A DNA stretch of 64,000 nt from Paenibacillus nanensis (GCF_003583765.1 NZ_QXQA01000002.1:372001-436000); one strand, 5' to 3'. Positions 7,503 to 17,428 are shown, counted from the stretch's first letter. The notes: generated from the sequence alone by a model not told the origin. Made by a program: numbers and translations.

Positions 7503-9476
7503 TCAATTATACTCGATAACGACCATTTGATGGCAGTCCAAAACGGGAACCGTGTAGGAAACGGCCCGGTTCTCAACTCGATAAGCCAGCGGCGTCATCT
7601 GCGGCGCCAGATAGACTTGTTTGACCTCTTTATCCGTTCGGATCGTCACTTCAACATTGCGAAGCGGAACGATATCCTCGATCACTTCGATGCCGTCTCC
7701 TCTCCGGACAGGCGATGCATACAGCAGATGATTGACGAGCCGCCTCTCCTCCTGCTGCTCCTGCAGCGTGACGACGCCTTGCGCCGGCAGACTCGTTCGC
7801 AGCGTTTTGTCCGGCAGCAGCCGGTTCAGCGCGTGCAGCACCGTTTCTTTCAAGATCAGGCTGCCTTTGGTTGCGTAATCGTCAAATACGTTCCAAGCGA
7901 TATAGATCCCGCTTGCGCTTTCCACCATGCCCGGCCCCCCGTAAGTGTGGCTGTTTGGGGTGTGCTGGTGCGAGCAGAACGTAAAGACGTCCCGGTTGAA
8001 ATACGGGTCTTCCCGTTTTCCAAGCTCGGTTCCTCCTTCAAGCTCGAGCTTCTGTCCCTCGCCGTAGAAAATAAAAGAGGCCTCCCCCAAGCTGCCGGGC
8101 TTGAACATCGGGCGGAAATAATCGGGACGGTACGGGTTCGGTCCCGCATACCGCGCTCCAAAATCGATGGCGAACCGCTCTCCTTCCGGATCTAGTCCGG
8201 ACCAGCCGGTCGCGAGAATCTTTCCGCCTTGCTGCAGGAAAGCTTCCAGCTTCGTCCGCAATTCATCAGTAACCGCTACATAGTCCGGCAGTATGACCGC
8301 TTTGTAATCCGTTAAATCTTGCTCCATATCGATTACGTCAAATAATACTTTGCCTTCCAGCAGCATGCGCGCCGCGCCCGCATCGGACCTCGGCTTGCGC
8401 TCAGGCGCACCTGCCTTCGGATGAACCCCCGCCGCTTCGAGCGACAGAAGCGCCACGTCGGCAACGTTCGCCGTATTCACGCACCAGGCTTCCTTGCTCT
8501 CCACCTCGCGGTAGGCTTCGCCGATCAAGGCATAAGTCGCCTCATCCATCAGACCGTTCGGATGCAGCTGATCGCCGATCGAGCATCTTGCCCCGTTCGC
8601 GATGCTGAGAGCGGTTTCGTAACGGAGCGCGTTCGGATGCTTGTAGCCGCCGAATTCGCCCCAGGACGTATGGAATTTCCCGGTCATGCCGAGAAAATCG
8701 AGCCCCAGCGTCTGCGCGTACCTGGCCGACAACGGAAAGTGATCGTAACCCCAGCCCCCCGTCGGCAGCGACTCCAGCTCCAAGTGGGTGTTCATATACG
8801 CCTGATCCCGCCGCCCGCGCGCTATATGCCCGTTGTTATGAAAGATCGGGAGCCCCGGCTTTAACGCTTCGACCGTCTCCTTCACCTTCGCCGTGTAGTT
8901 GGCGTACGTTCGTTCCCATAGCTTCCGCATCGCCGCTTCATCCCGCGGATCCTTCCCCTCGCGTCGTACGCTTTCGACACAGGTATGGCAGTAACAGCTG
9001 CGCACCCCGACGATATCGAGGAACAAGCCGTCCGCTTCATACCGGGTCAGGACCTCTCGGATTTGCGCAAGCAATATATCCAAATATGGCGAATTCAAAC
9101 AGAACTGATGGTAGCCGGGCTCCATGAAGCCTTTCACCCAATTCGTTGCGTCGTCCTTGTCGCGGATCAGCCATTCCGGATGGCGCCTAGCCAGCTTCTC
9201 GTCTAAACCGGCCGATAAATAGACCGGTGTTTTTACCCCGATTTCATGCGCGGCCTCGATCTGCGCTCCAAGCAGGTCGAAAGTGAGCCCCGGATGGATC
9301 TCATTCGCCTCCGTTGGATGATAAGCCCAGCCGTGATGGCATTTGGAGAATACCGTGATCGAATCGACATGGCCTAGCCGAAGCATATCCTGAAATTGCT
9401 TTTTGTTAAAACGGTCTCCGATCGGCTTAATCGCTTCGGAGGTGTGAAAATCGAGATGGACCTGACGGAATCGCAT
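7503..9476 (-). CDS. GHL6-type glycoside hydrolase with beta-galactosidase-trimerisation-like domain
   Basis: A 657-residue protein without signal peptide. Residues about 1-330 form an alpha-amylase/fucosidase-like TIM barrel (MRFRQVHLDFHTSEAIKPIG, then GLFLDIVGVRSCYCHTC at the end of a central strand). Residues about 360-560 resemble the class I amidotransferase-like trimerisation domain of GH42-type enzymes (AVILPDYVAV, QQGGKILATGWSGL). A small beta domain ends the chain. This layout matches the hypothetical GHL6 group, whose substrate is unknown; alpha-fucosidase or beta-galactosidase-like activity is possible. It is divergent from the AraC regulator at 9640, its likely activator. Confidence 0.75.
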   Translation of the reverse strand: MRFRQVHLDFHTSEAIKPIGDRFNKKQFQDMLRLGHVDSITVFSKCHHGWAYHPTEANEIHPGLTFDLLGAQIEAAHEIGVKTPVYLSAGLDEKLARRHPEWLIRDKDDATNWVKGFMEPGYHQFCLNSPYLDILLAQIREVLTRYEADGLFLDIVGVRSCYCHTCVESVRREGKDPRDEAAMRKLWERTYANYTAKVKETVEALKPGLPIFHNNGHIARGRRDQAYMNTHLELESLPTGGWGYDHFPLSARYAQTLGLDFLGMTGKFHTSWGEFGGYKHPNALRYETALSIANGARCSIGDQLHPNGLMDEATYALIGEAYREVESKEAWCVNTANVADVALLSLEAAGVHPKAGAPERKPRSDAGAARMLLEGKVLFDVIDMEQDLTDYKAVILPDYVAVTDELRTKLEAFLQQGGKILATGWSGLDPEGERFAIDFGARYAGPNPYRPDYFRPMFKPGSLGEASFIFYGEGQKLELEGGTELGKREDPYFNRDVFTFCSHQHTPNSHTYGGPGMVESASGIYIAWNVFDDYATKGSLILKETVLHALNRLLPDKTLRTSLPAQGVVTLQEQQEERRLVNHLLYASPVRRGDGIEVIEDIVPLRNVEVTIRTDKEVKQVYLAPQMTPLAYRVENRAVSYTVPVLDCHQMVVIEYN

Positions 9477-9509
9477 GTTTATCTCTTCCTTTCCGGTTCG
9501 AATGCCTTA

Positions 9510-9599
9510 AGTATATAAATTCCAGGCAGGTCCGGACAGGTTCAGAACCGACTTAAACTAGCACATTTTCTACCAAGCCTATATTTTCCGTGATACAAT
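9510..9599. promoter_or_regulatory. Divergent promoters of the GHL6 gene and AraC regulator
   Basis: On the minus strand TATACT at 9515-9510 is a -10 candidate for the GHL6-like gene with no clear -35, as expected for an AraC-activated promoter. On the plus strand TGATACAAT at 9591-9599 is an extended -10 candidate for the regulator. Between them a GTCCGGAC palindrome (9531-9538) is flanked by CAGG repeats and is a possible operator. Confidence 0.45.
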
Positions 9600-9639
9600 G
9601 AGGCTACAAAAACGACGCGAAAAAGGAGTTGCTGAGGCC

Positions 9640-10509
9640 ATGAAATGCTTGGAGCTCGCCATCCCCCCGCTGCCGCAGCTCGTAACGGTCGGCCACTCGT
9701 TCTGGTCTCCGGGACAGCAGCATTTGGCCCGTTCTTTCGATGTGTACGACATGATCTTTGTGAACAAAGGCGCATTGTATATTACGGAGGACGGCGAGCC
9801 ATACGAGATTAAGGAAGGGACCATGCTTGTGCTCGAGCCGAACCGCATGCATGCCGGGCACCGCCCTTGTGAGGAAGTGACGGACGTTTATTGGCTTCAC
9901 TTTATCCATCCGGCGGCCATCCGCACGCTCGACAGCGAGCAGATTATGTGGTCCTATCCCTATGCCAAAGGGACTGATTTCGATGTCGCCCCGCAGCGGC
10001 AAGTGATGTATATTCCGAAGTTCGCCGGCTTTCATAGCCCCGACATTCTTCCGATTCTGCAGCGTATGCTGGAGCTTCATCAAACTTTATCGCCCGCATC
10101 CTCCTTGCCGCTGCAAGCGCAGCTGGCCGGCCTGCTTTCACAGCTGCAAGCGGCGGCGCGGACGCAGTATGCCTCCCGGTCGAGACAGCTCAGCGACCAG
10201 GCCATCTCTTATTTGCAGCAGCATATGACCCGTCCCTTCGACGCAGCGCATATGGAGCGGACGCTTCATTACCGGTTCGATTATATCGCCCGTTGTCTGA
10301 AGGCCCATACCGGCAGAAGCCCGCTCCAATATTTGCATGATCTGCAAATGTCGGCGGCCAAGTCGCTTCTCGCGAATACCGAGCTTTCCGTAACGGAGGT
10401 CGGCGAGCGGGTCGGCATCGACAACGCCAATTATTTCATCCGTCTGTTCCGGAAATATATGGGCGTTACGCCGAGACAGTACCGCTCCGCGCAATTATGG
10501 CGCGCATAA
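9640..10509 (+). CDS. AraC-family transcriptional regulator
   Basis: About 289 residues from the ATG at 9640, which follows AAGGAG; the open frame begins earlier, at 9598, without a ribosome site. An N-terminal cupin-like sensor (residues about 5-115, with the LEPNRMHAGH strand) is followed by two helix-turn-helix motifs at the C-terminus, ending in the family signature DNANYFIRLFRKYMGVTPRQYR. It is divergently transcribed from the GHL6-like glycosidase and is therefore predicted to regulate it in response to a sugar. Ligand unknown. Confidence 0.9.
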   Translation: MKCLELAIPPLPQLVTVGHSFWSPGQQHLARSFDVYDMIFVNKGALYITEDGEPYEIKEGTMLVLEPNRMHAGHRPCEEVTDVYWLHFIHPAAIRTLDSEQIMWSYPYAKGTDFDVAPQRQVMYIPKFAGFHSPDILPILQRMLELHQTLSPASSLPLQAQLAGLLSQLQAAARTQYASRSRQLSDQAISYLQQHMTRPFDAAHMERTLHYRFDYIARCLKAHTGRSPLQYLHDLQMSAAKSLLANTELSVTEVGERVGIDNANYFIRLFRKYMGVTPRQYRSAQLWRA

Positions 10510-10510
10510 C

Positions 10511-10545
10511 AAAAAGCAGGGACGAAGCCTTCGTACCCTGCTTTA
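10511..10545. terminator. Bidirectional terminator between two convergent AraC genes
   Basis: AAAGCAGGG pairs with CCCTGCTTT around an ACGAA/TTCGT inner stem and a small loop, with A and T tracts outside. The two AraC genes (plus strand ending 10509, minus strand ending 10571) converge here. Confidence 0.8.
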
Positions 10546-10570
10546 TTGGTAAACGGGCGCAGCTGCCGGT

Positions 10571-11464
10571 TCACCGCTTGGGAGAATGCTGCAGCGCGGA
10601 CCGGTAGTCGAGCGGCGTCATGCGCTTGTGCTTTTTGAACAGCTTGCAAAAATACGGCGCGCTTAAGCTCCCGACCTCTTGCGCGATCTGCTGCACCGAT
10701 TTGTCGGAGTTGCCGAGCAGCACGCAGGCTTCTCGAATTCTTCTGGCCGTAACGTAATCCGTAATGGATTCGCCGGTATATTGCTTGAAAAGGTGAGATA
10801 CGTAGTACGGCGATAAATGCAGGTCGCCCGCCAGCAGATCCAGGCTGAAGGATCTCCGGAAGCGGCCTTCGATCCAATCCATGATCGCTTCAATATGGGC
10901 GGTTTTCCGCACGGACCAGCCCTCCGGCGATAGGTCCGCTGGGGAGATGACCGTCAACTGAAGATAGCGAAGCAATGCGATTAAAAACAAAATGCGAGCC
11001 TCTTCTTGGTCCTCGCCGGACTTCTTCACCGCCTCCGCATGGCTCTCGATAAGCCCCGACAGCCGATTATCCGCAAATCTATACTTGGGCGCGGGAAGGG
11101 ACCCTTTGGTCAAAAACCGGAGGAATGCCTGAAGCTTCGGATATGGCGCTAGATAGGGCTCCACATATCGAGGATCGAATGTCAGATTGGTCCGTACATA
11201 CCGGACATCCGCGCGCCCGGGAATCTCGACCCGATGCAGCTGATAAGGCTGAAAGCAAAATAACGCCCCTCCCTCCAGCTCATACGAACGGCCCTCAACC
11301 TCCACGACTCCATGACCCTCATGAATAAATAACAACTCCAGACCTTGGTGCGCGTGAAATTTCAAAAAAGGCTCATCCGTCCATTCGTCCCGAAAGGATA
11401 GAAAAAAGCTGCGGTTGTCCGGTTCCACATGCTCGATACGCGATGCCAATCGTCCCGCCCCCAC
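10571..11464 (-). CDS. AraC-family transcriptional regulator
   Basis: A 297-residue regulator: N-terminal cupin domain (residues about 20-110, FHAHQGLELLFIHEGHG is the metal-like cupin strand pair), a linker helix bundle, and a double helix-turn-helix at about 195-290 ending in GSLSAPYFCKLFKKHKRMTP followed by LDYR. It is divergent from the GH88-GH2-lyase operon with about 100 bases between starts, so that operon is its most likely target. Ligand probably an oligosaccharide released by those enzymes; this is inference from position. Confidence 0.9.
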   Translation of the reverse strand: MGAGRLASRIEHVEPDNRSFFLSFRDEWTDEPFLKFHAHQGLELLFIHEGHGVVEVEGRSYELEGGALFCFQPYQLHRVEIPGRADVRYVRTNLTFDPRYVEPYLAPYPKLQAFLRFLTKGSLPAPKYRFADNRLSGLIESHAEAVKKSGEDQEEARILFLIALLRYLQLTVISPADLSPEGWSVRKTAHIEAIMDWIEGRFRRSFSLDLLAGDLHLSPYYVSHLFKQYTGESITDYVTARRIREACVLLGNSDKSVQQIAQEVGSLSAPYFCKLFKKHKRMTPLDYRSALQHSPKR

Positions 11465-11521
11465 TCATCAAAATCGCAAGATAGAACTATTTTAGCACAA
11501 CCGAGAAAAATACGTCCGGGC

Positions 11522-11527
11522 TATAAT
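11522..11527 (+). promoter_or_regulatory. Candidate -10 element of the GH88 operon
   Basis: TATAAT lies about 37 bases before the GH88 start codon at 11564. The position 17 bases upstream holds AACCGA, a poor -35 match, which fits a promoter needing an activator such as the divergent AraC protein. Confidence 0.5.
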
Positions 11528-11563
11528 GAAGGCAGATTTCACGCAGAAATGGAGGATGCCGAC

Positions 11564-12697
11564 ATGTGGGCGCAAGCAATCGAAGACGCGTTGCGCGTCG
11601 TTTCGCGAAATATCGGCCGGTTTGGAGACCGGTTTCCCCGCACGAGCACGCAAGGGGATCGGATTTATCAATTGACGGACGGCAGCGATTGGACCGAGGG
11701 CTTCTGGACCGGAATGCTGTGGCTGTCGTACGAATATTCCGGAGATCCCCTCTATCGGACAGCCGCTATAAGTACGCTTTCCAATTTCCGCAGGCGTCTC
11801 GAGAGCCGCTTGAAGCTGGACCATCATGATATTGGATTTCTGTATTCCCTCTCGGCCAAAGCCCATTGGATAGTGGAACGGGATGAGGCATCGCGGCAGC
11901 TTGCCCATCAGGCGGCGGACGTCCTTATGGAGAGATGGCGGGAGACCCCGGGACTGTTGCAAGCTTGGGGGCCGAAGGACGATCCGGAGAACGGAGGCCG
12001 CATTATAATCGACTGCCTTATGAATTTGCCGCTCCTACATTGGGCTTACCAGGAAACCGGCCGCGAGCGTTACCGGCTTGCCGCCGAGCGGCAAACGGCT
12101 TTAAGCCGGCGCTTCCTGGTGCGCGGGGACGATTCCACGTACCATACGTTCTACTTCGACCTAACGACCGGAGATTCGATTCGCGGCGGTACTCATCAAG
12201 GCAGCCGAGACGGATCCACCTGGACCCGGGGGCAGGCATGGGGCATCTACGGCTTCGCCCTCGCCTACCGTTATATGCGGCAGCCCGAGCTGCTGGACAC
12301 TACGAAGCGGTTAGCACGCTATTTTGCGGATCGGCTGCCCGAGGACGCCGTGGTGTATTGGGATTTCGACGTGCCGCAGACGCCGGAGACCAAGCGTGAC
12401 AGTTCTGCGGCAGCTATCGCGGCAGCGGGAATGCTTGAGCTGGCAAGTCTGCTGCCCGAGGGAGATGCCGACCGGAAGTGGCTGCGGAAAACAGCTAAAA
12501 CCATCGCCGCCTCCCTTGCCGCAGCCTATTCGACGAAGGATGAGCAAGACGCCCAAGGCCTGCTGAACCGGGGCTCCTACGCGGTCCGTCTTGGCATTTC
12601 GCCGGACGATTATGTCATCTGGGGAGATTACTTTTATCTGGAAACGTTAATGCGGCTGGAACGCGGCGTTCCCGGCTATTGGTACGAGAGGCAATAA
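11564..12697 (+). CDS. GH88-family unsaturated glucuronyl hydrolase
   Basis: A 377-residue (alpha/alpha)6-barrel enzyme of family GH88, which removes the 4,5-unsaturated uronic acid left at the non-reducing end after polysaccharide lyase cleavage. Family segments LTDGSDWTEGFWTGMLWL, RIIIDCLMNLPLL (the conserved Asp of the active site) and THQGSRDGSTWTRGQAWGIYG are visible. There is no signal peptide, so it acts in the cytoplasm. The start at 11564 follows GGAGG by 8 bases; the open frame reaches back to 11429 but overlaps the divergent AraC gene. First gene of an operon with a RhaM-like protein, GH2 and a lyase. Confidence 0.9.
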   Translation: MWAQAIEDALRVVSRNIGRFGDRFPRTSTQGDRIYQLTDGSDWTEGFWTGMLWLSYEYSGDPLYRTAAISTLSNFRRRLESRLKLDHHDIGFLYSLSAKAHWIVERDEASRQLAHQAADVLMERWRETPGLLQAWGPKDDPENGGRIIIDCLMNLPLLHWAYQETGRERYRLAAERQTALSRRFLVRGDDSTYHTFYFDLTTGDSIRGGTHQGSRDGSTWTRGQAWGIYGFALAYRYMRQPELLDTTKRLARYFADRLPEDAVVYWDFDVPQTPETKRDSSAAAIAAAGMLELASLLPEGDADRKWLRKTAKTIAASLAAAYSTKDEQDAQGLLNRGSYAVRLGISPDDYVIWGDYFYLETLMRLERGVPGYWYERQ

Positions 12698-12717
12698 CGA
12701 TGAACCGGAGGCGACTT

Positions 12718-13356
12718 ATGCAGCGTTATCATTACCGGGCGCAATGCCGCCCTGACCTCGATCCGGAAGTCTATTTCCGCGACGCGCTCCCCGAGCTTCG
12801 GGATCATATGAGAGAATGCGAAGCCTCAAATCTCAGTCTGTTCCGCAGCGGCGCCGGGCTGTTTCTCTATTATGAAAGCACGGCGGGACATGTCGATCCC
12901 CATGCTCTGTTCCGTCATTGCGAAGAAGCTCTGGAAGCATGGCCCGGAGAGGACGTCCCCCGCAGATGGGTGCCGATGATGGATATTTTCCACTATCAGA
13001 CCCCCGTCAGCGAGGAGCATTGGCTGCGGAAGAACGCCAGCGCGCTGCCTTACGCCCGTATCGCCAGGCTCAAACCGGAGCAGGTGTCCAGCTATGTGTA
13101 CTATCATTATCAGTACCAGGAGGAGAAGCCCGGCGACGGGGACAAATACGGGATTATCGCGCTTCATGAAAATTTGATGTTCTTTTATTCGGAGGCTCCC
13201 GCCACGCTCGAGCAGCCTCCGTATCAAGGCAAGCTTTCAACCGCTGGCACGCCGAACGATTGGTCGGCCGCCATGCTGCCTCACTTCGTGCCGTGGAACG
13301 CGGAGACGGAGCCGCCGCTTATCTGGCAGTCGATCCCAATGATCATTCGGGCCTGA
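12718..13356 (+). CDS. Tandem L-rhamnose mutarotase-like (DUF718) protein
   Basis: A 212-residue protein whose first half resembles RhaM, the enzyme that interconverts L-rhamnose anomers (LPELRDHMRECEASNLSLF, then FLYYES and RRWVPMMDI, matching the WPEL, YAIYL, RWWKYM landmarks). The second half repeats the plan (YVYYHYQYQ, ALHENLMFFYSEA, DWSAAMLPHFVPW). RhaM normally is about 104 residues and dimeric, so this looks like a fused dimer. A His at the position of the catalytic His is seen only in the second half. ATG 12718 is chosen because GGAGG lies 6 bases upstream; ATG 12700 is possible. The gene follows GH88 by 20 bases. Confidence 0.68.
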   Translation: MQRYHYRAQCRPDLDPEVYFRDALPELRDHMRECEASNLSLFRSGAGLFLYYESTAGHVDPHALFRHCEEALEAWPGEDVPRRWVPMMDIFHYQTPVSEEHWLRKNASALPYARIARLKPEQVSSYVYYHYQYQEEKPGDGDKYGIIALHENLMFFYSEAPATLEQPPYQGKLSTAGTPNDWSAAMLPHFVPWNAETEPPLIWQSIPMIIRA

Positions 13357-13389
13357 CCGTCATTGTTTAGAGGAAAAGGAGCAGAAATC

Positions 13390-16300
13390 ATGAGAACATC
13401 GATTTGCTTGAACGGCGAATGGGATTTTATGCCGCTATATGAGCGAAATCCGGGCTTCGAGCTTCCCTCCGAGCTTGCTTATGAAGATCGGAAAGTGCAA
13501 GTGCCTTCCAGCTGGAGGGGGTCTTACATCCGGCCTTCGGGCAAGACGTTCGGCGAAATTCCCGAGCATGGCTACGCGCCTTACGATGTGTTCGGCTATC
13601 CAAAAGAGTGGGCGCGGGCGGACGCCGGTGTCCTGCATCGTTCGTTCCGGCTGCCAATATCCGCAATGGAAGCAGGAGAGCGAATATTTCTGCGATTCGA
13701 TGGCATCATGCAGAAAGCGGCCGTGTACCTGGACCGCCGGCTGATTGCCGCCTGGGCAGACGGATATTTGCCGCTTCTGATCGATGTGTCGGAATGGGTA
13801 AAGCCGGAATGCGAGCATCATGTGCATGTCGTGTGCGGCAGCTTTGACAAGGTGACGATTCCTTCCGGACAGCAAAAGATGACGGGATTAGCCGGCTCAT
13901 GGTTCGGCTCCCTCGCCAGAGGCATTTGGCAGGACGTTTATGTGGAAAGCCGGCCGAGCGCGTCGATAGCGGATGTCGCGATTCGGACATCGGTCCGGGA
14001 GAACCGTCTCGAGGTGCAGGCGAAGCTCGAATCGCTCCCCGGCAGCCGGCCTCTTGAAGTCCGGCTGTCCGTAACGGAAGCCGGACAGCCGCGCTCCTCG
14101 ACGCCGGTTATGTTCGCTGAAACGGTCGCACAAGGTTTCGCAAGAACCAATGAAGCCGCCGCGATCTCGTTCTCGCTCGACTGGGCGGGAGCCAGGCTAT
14201 GGACGCCGGACGATCCGTTCCTCTACCGGCTGGAGCTGACTGTTACTGACGGCGTCCGAATGATCGACCGGACGGAGACGCGGTTCGGCTTCCGCGAAAT
14301 ATGGACGGACGGTCCCCGCTTCATGCTGAACGGCGTCCCCGTCAACCTGCGCGGCGATTCCTGGCACTTCCAAGGCGCTCTCCAGCAGACGGAGGCGTAT
14401 GTGCGCAATTGGTACAGAATGTGCAAGGAAGCCGGAATCAACTGCGTGCGTCTTCACGCGGAACCTCACCCCTCCTATTATTTGGATATAGCGGACGAGG
14501 AAGGCATGCTGATCGTCGACGAAACCGCCATATACGGCTCCAGCAAATCGATGTCGGCGGATCATCCGGATTTTATCGCAAATTGCAAAGCCCATGTCCG
14601 AAGATTGGTGGAACGGGACCGGAATCACCCTTCCGTCATCATGTGGAGCTTGCAGAACGAAATGCGCTGGGTGGACGGGCGGGACGGCTATAAGCTACAT
14701 ATCCCGGCCATGATGGACATCATCCGGACTCTCGATCCCGCCCGCCCCATCATCCTGGAAGGGGATAACCGTCTCCTCCCCAAGGCGCTGACGGAAGTAG
14801 AGAGCCTGCATTACAACATAGACGGAACGATTGCCCAGTGGGACCGGAAGGCGCCTCTCGTCTTCGGCGAGCATGGCGGCTGGTGGTATGTGTGTCCCCA
14901 GAACAGCAGCATGTACGCGGGACATGCGGCGTATAAGAATACGGACGAATGCGTAAAGGGACTTGCGGAGAAGGAGCGGCTGTTCGTGGAATACGCAAGG
15001 CGGCAAGGCGTGTCCGGCATTTCCAGCTTCAATTTCGCCCATTACTTCATGCGGGCCATGCCTGAACGAGATATGCCGCTCCCGGAGGCCGCTCTTGACT
15101 CGCCCGGGCCTAAGCCGAAAGTCATCCCGAAATATGCCCTGACGCTTCATAACGGGCTGCTTCCGGCGGAATATCCGCCATACCGGAAAAACCCGGCGTT
15201 CGATAGGATGGCGGCGGCCTTCAAGCCCGCGACGATCATTCCGGCGGAATACAACCGGTCCTTCTTTGACGATAAGCCGATCGTACGCAGCTTCGACGTA
15301 TACAACGACACGCTTCATAGGCGCCAGGTCCGGATTATTTTCGAGGTTCGGCAGGATCGGCAGGTCATGCACCGGGAGGTGAGCGAATTCGCTCAGCAGC
15401 CGGCCGAGCGCCGAACCGTGAAGATATCCTGGACGCCAAGGCCAGCCGGCAGTCTATCGCCGCTCCATTTGCGCGCCGTCCTGCTGCACGATGAAAAGAC
15501 GGTTCATGAGCTCGAGTTAAGCTTCAAGCTGTACCCTGCCCGCTTGAAGACCGAGCCTGTCGACACAGGCCGGCCGACGGCTTTTGTGGGCAGCGAGGAG
15601 GATTTCAAGGTCATTGCGGCGCTTGTTCCGGCTTGCGAGCGGCTTGAGCCGGACCAGATCAGGGAGCTGCCTCCCTCCTATCTAGTGGTGGCGGGAAGCA
15701 AGCTCGAGGATGCGGACGAACGGCTTGAGGAAGAGCTGAACCGCCATGTGAAGAAAGGCGGCCGCGTGCTGCTGCTCGAGCAGTTCCATCTCTCACTAGG
15801 CCAAGCAGCGATCTCCAGACAGCCATTCATCCGAGCTCACGCCGGAAGCTGCCGTCATCCCATCCTTCGCGGATTGGATAACGACGACTTGATGTTCTGG
15901 CACGAGGAGAGCCGCGAGGAGGGCCCTCTCCCTATTATACAAGCCGCGTTCGAGAAGCCTGTCAAAGGCCACTTCAACATTATTCTGGAGTGCAGCGCGG
16001 GGGATTTCGGGGACGGCGGCGATCTTTGGTCGCCTTTGCTGGAATACCGGAGCAAGAACGGATTATTTGTGGCCAATCAGCTGGAGCTGATGGAGAACGT
16101 TCAGAAGGTGCCTCAGGCCTGCCTTTTGCTCCGGAATTTGCTCTCATACACTGGAACCGTCGAAATGTCCGCCGTTCGCACCGGCGCGTTGGTGGAGGCG
16201 GGAGGCCGGGCGGAATCGTTCCTGCAGACTTTGGGTCTCGCATTCGAAGCGCTGGAGACGCCGGCTTGCGAAGCGCTTTCGTCGTACGGCCTCCTTATAA

Positions 16301-17379
16301 CCGAACCGGCAAAAATCGCAGCCGACCCGAGCTTGGCTTCGGTTATTCGAGACTATGCCCGGCTCGGAGGTACGGTTGTCATGCTTCCGGCGGTTCGCGG
16401 CCACGAAGCGGCGTTATCCGCTCTGCTGGATCGCCCGGTCGCCGTTCGGGAGCAGGAGACTTACCACCTGGAGGCGGATTATGCCTTTCCCGAGGCCCAT
16501 GGATTAAGCCCGGTCGATCTGTTCGGCTTCGACAAAGTGTTCTTGTCGCCGCGGGAAGCGGAGAACCGCCCTCTCGCGGCTTACAGCTTGGAGACCCCTG
16601 CTGCTGCCCCTTTATGTACGAGCGTGGAAGGCACGGCATGGAAGGATTATTTTGCGGGGCAGCATACGGATGAATACAGCAGGGTGGCGCTGATTGAGCT
16701 CAATCGGGATAACCCGCGGCCTGCAGGGCATTACGTCCTGCTAACGGGGATGGACCAAGGACGTATCTTATTATCGCAGCTCCATCTTCATTCGGAGAGC
16801 GATAAGTCGATCCGCCTCTATACGAGGCTTCTCGCTAATCTGGGGGCTGTCTTTGAAGACGGGATTCTGGCCGCAAGTAAAGGGGACGAAGCTTGGGCCG
16901 TTGAGAAAGTGATGGCTCTGCCATGCCCGCCATATGCGGATTTTGAGGCGATGAAAGCTTATTACACCGATCCCGATTTCTCGCTGAACAATTTGGGTGA
17001 AGGACTTTACGGCTGGATGCAGAAAAAAGAACGCGGACGTGCGGACGGTTCCTTCTGCATCCAAGACCCCGGCGGCATGCCTTGGTTCCTAAGCTGCTTC
17101 GTCCATCTGCTTGAGCCGGAGCTCCGTTCGGAGTCGGACTGCCGGAGCGGACGGCTGCTAATAACCGCGAACTGCAAGTACGAAATCTATTTGAACGGGA
17201 GCAAGCTCCTGGATCCGGAAAAACAGATCGAGCTGAAAGCCGGCCTTAATCGGCTCATCGCAATTGTGCAAGGAACGGACGAAGCGATTCGCTTCAGAAT
17301 GGTGTTCCGGAATCATGACGGCACGTATATGAAGCATTTGCAGTACCGGCTGACCGTCGACGAAGTGGATCCGAAATAA
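13390..17379 (+). CDS. Large GH2-family glycoside hydrolase
   Basis: About 1329 residues from ATG 13390, which follows AAGGAG by 8 bases. It opens with the GH2 sugar-binding domain (LNGEWDFMPL to about residue 200), an immunoglobulin-like domain, and the TIM barrel. E424 in SVIMWSLQNEM is the expected acid/base and E494 in VFGEHGGW the expected nucleophile. The family is usually 600-1050 residues; here about 650 further residues hold amidotransferase-like and beta-sandwich regions of unclear role. No signal peptide, so cytoplasmic. GH2 activities include beta-galactosidase, beta-glucuronidase and others; the linked GH88 and lyase point to a uronic-acid-containing glycan. Confidence 0.85.
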   Translation: MRTSICLNGEWDFMPLYERNPGFELPSELAYEDRKVQVPSSWRGSYIRPSGKTFGEIPEHGYAPYDVFGYPKEWARADAGVLHRSFRLPISAMEAGERIFLRFDGIMQKAAVYLDRRLIAAWADGYLPLLIDVSEWVKPECEHHVHVVCGSFDKVTIPSGQQKMTGLAGSWFGSLARGIWQDVYVESRPSASIADVAIRTSVRENRLEVQAKLESLPGSRPLEVRLSVTEAGQPRSSTPVMFAETVAQGFARTNEAAAISFSLDWAGARLWTPDDPFLYRLELTVTDGVRMIDRTETRFGFREIWTDGPRFMLNGVPVNLRGDSWHFQGALQQTEAYVRNWYRMCKEAGINCVRLHAEPHPSYYLDIADEEGMLIVDETAIYGSSKSMSADHPDFIANCKAHVRRLVERDRNHPSVIMWSLQNEMRWVDGRDGYKLHIPAMMDIIRTLDPARPIILEGDNRLLPKALTEVESLHYNIDGTIAQWDRKAPLVFGEHGGWWYVCPQNSSMYAGHAAYKNTDECVKGLAEKERLFVEYARRQGVSGISSFNFAHYFMRAMPERDMPLPEAALDSPGPKPKVIPKYALTLHNGLLPAEYPPYRKNPAFDRMAAAFKPATIIPAEYNRSFFDDKPIVRSFDVYNDTLHRRQVRIIFEVRQDRQVMHREVSEFAQQPAERRTVKISWTPRPAGSLSPLHLRAVLLHDEKTVHELELSFKLYPARLKTEPVDTGRPTAFVGSEEDFKVIAALVPACERLEPDQIRELPPSYLVVAGSKLEDADERLEEELNRHVKKGGRVLLLEQFHLSLGQAAISRQPFIRAHAGSCRHPILRGLDNDDLMFWHEESREEGPLPIIQAAFEKPVKGHFNIILECSAGDFGDGGDLWSPLLEYRSKNGLFVANQLELMENVQKVPQACLLLRNLLSYTGTVEMSAVRTGALVEAGGRAESFLQTLGLAFEALETPACEALSSYGLLITEPAKIAADPSLASVIRDYARLGGTVVMLPAVRGHEAALSALLDRPVAVREQETYHLEADYAFPEAHGLSPVDLFGFDKVFLSPREAENRPLAAYSLETPAAAPLCTSVEGTAWKDYFAGQHTDEYSRVALIELNRDNPRPAGHYVLLTGMDQGRILLSQLHLHSESDKSIRLYTRLLANLGAVFEDGILAASKGDEAWAVEKVMALPCPPYADFEAMKAYYTDPDFSLNNLGEGLYGWMQKKERGRADGSFCIQDPGGMPWFLSCFVHLLEPELRSESDCRSGRLLITANCKYEIYLNGSKLLDPEKQIELKAGLNRLIAIVQGTDEAIRFRMVFRNHDGTYMKHLQYRLTVDEVDPK

Positions 17380-17428
17380 AGATGATTTCAACAAATATGA
17401 GTATGGAAAGAAAGGAAATTAAGCGCCT

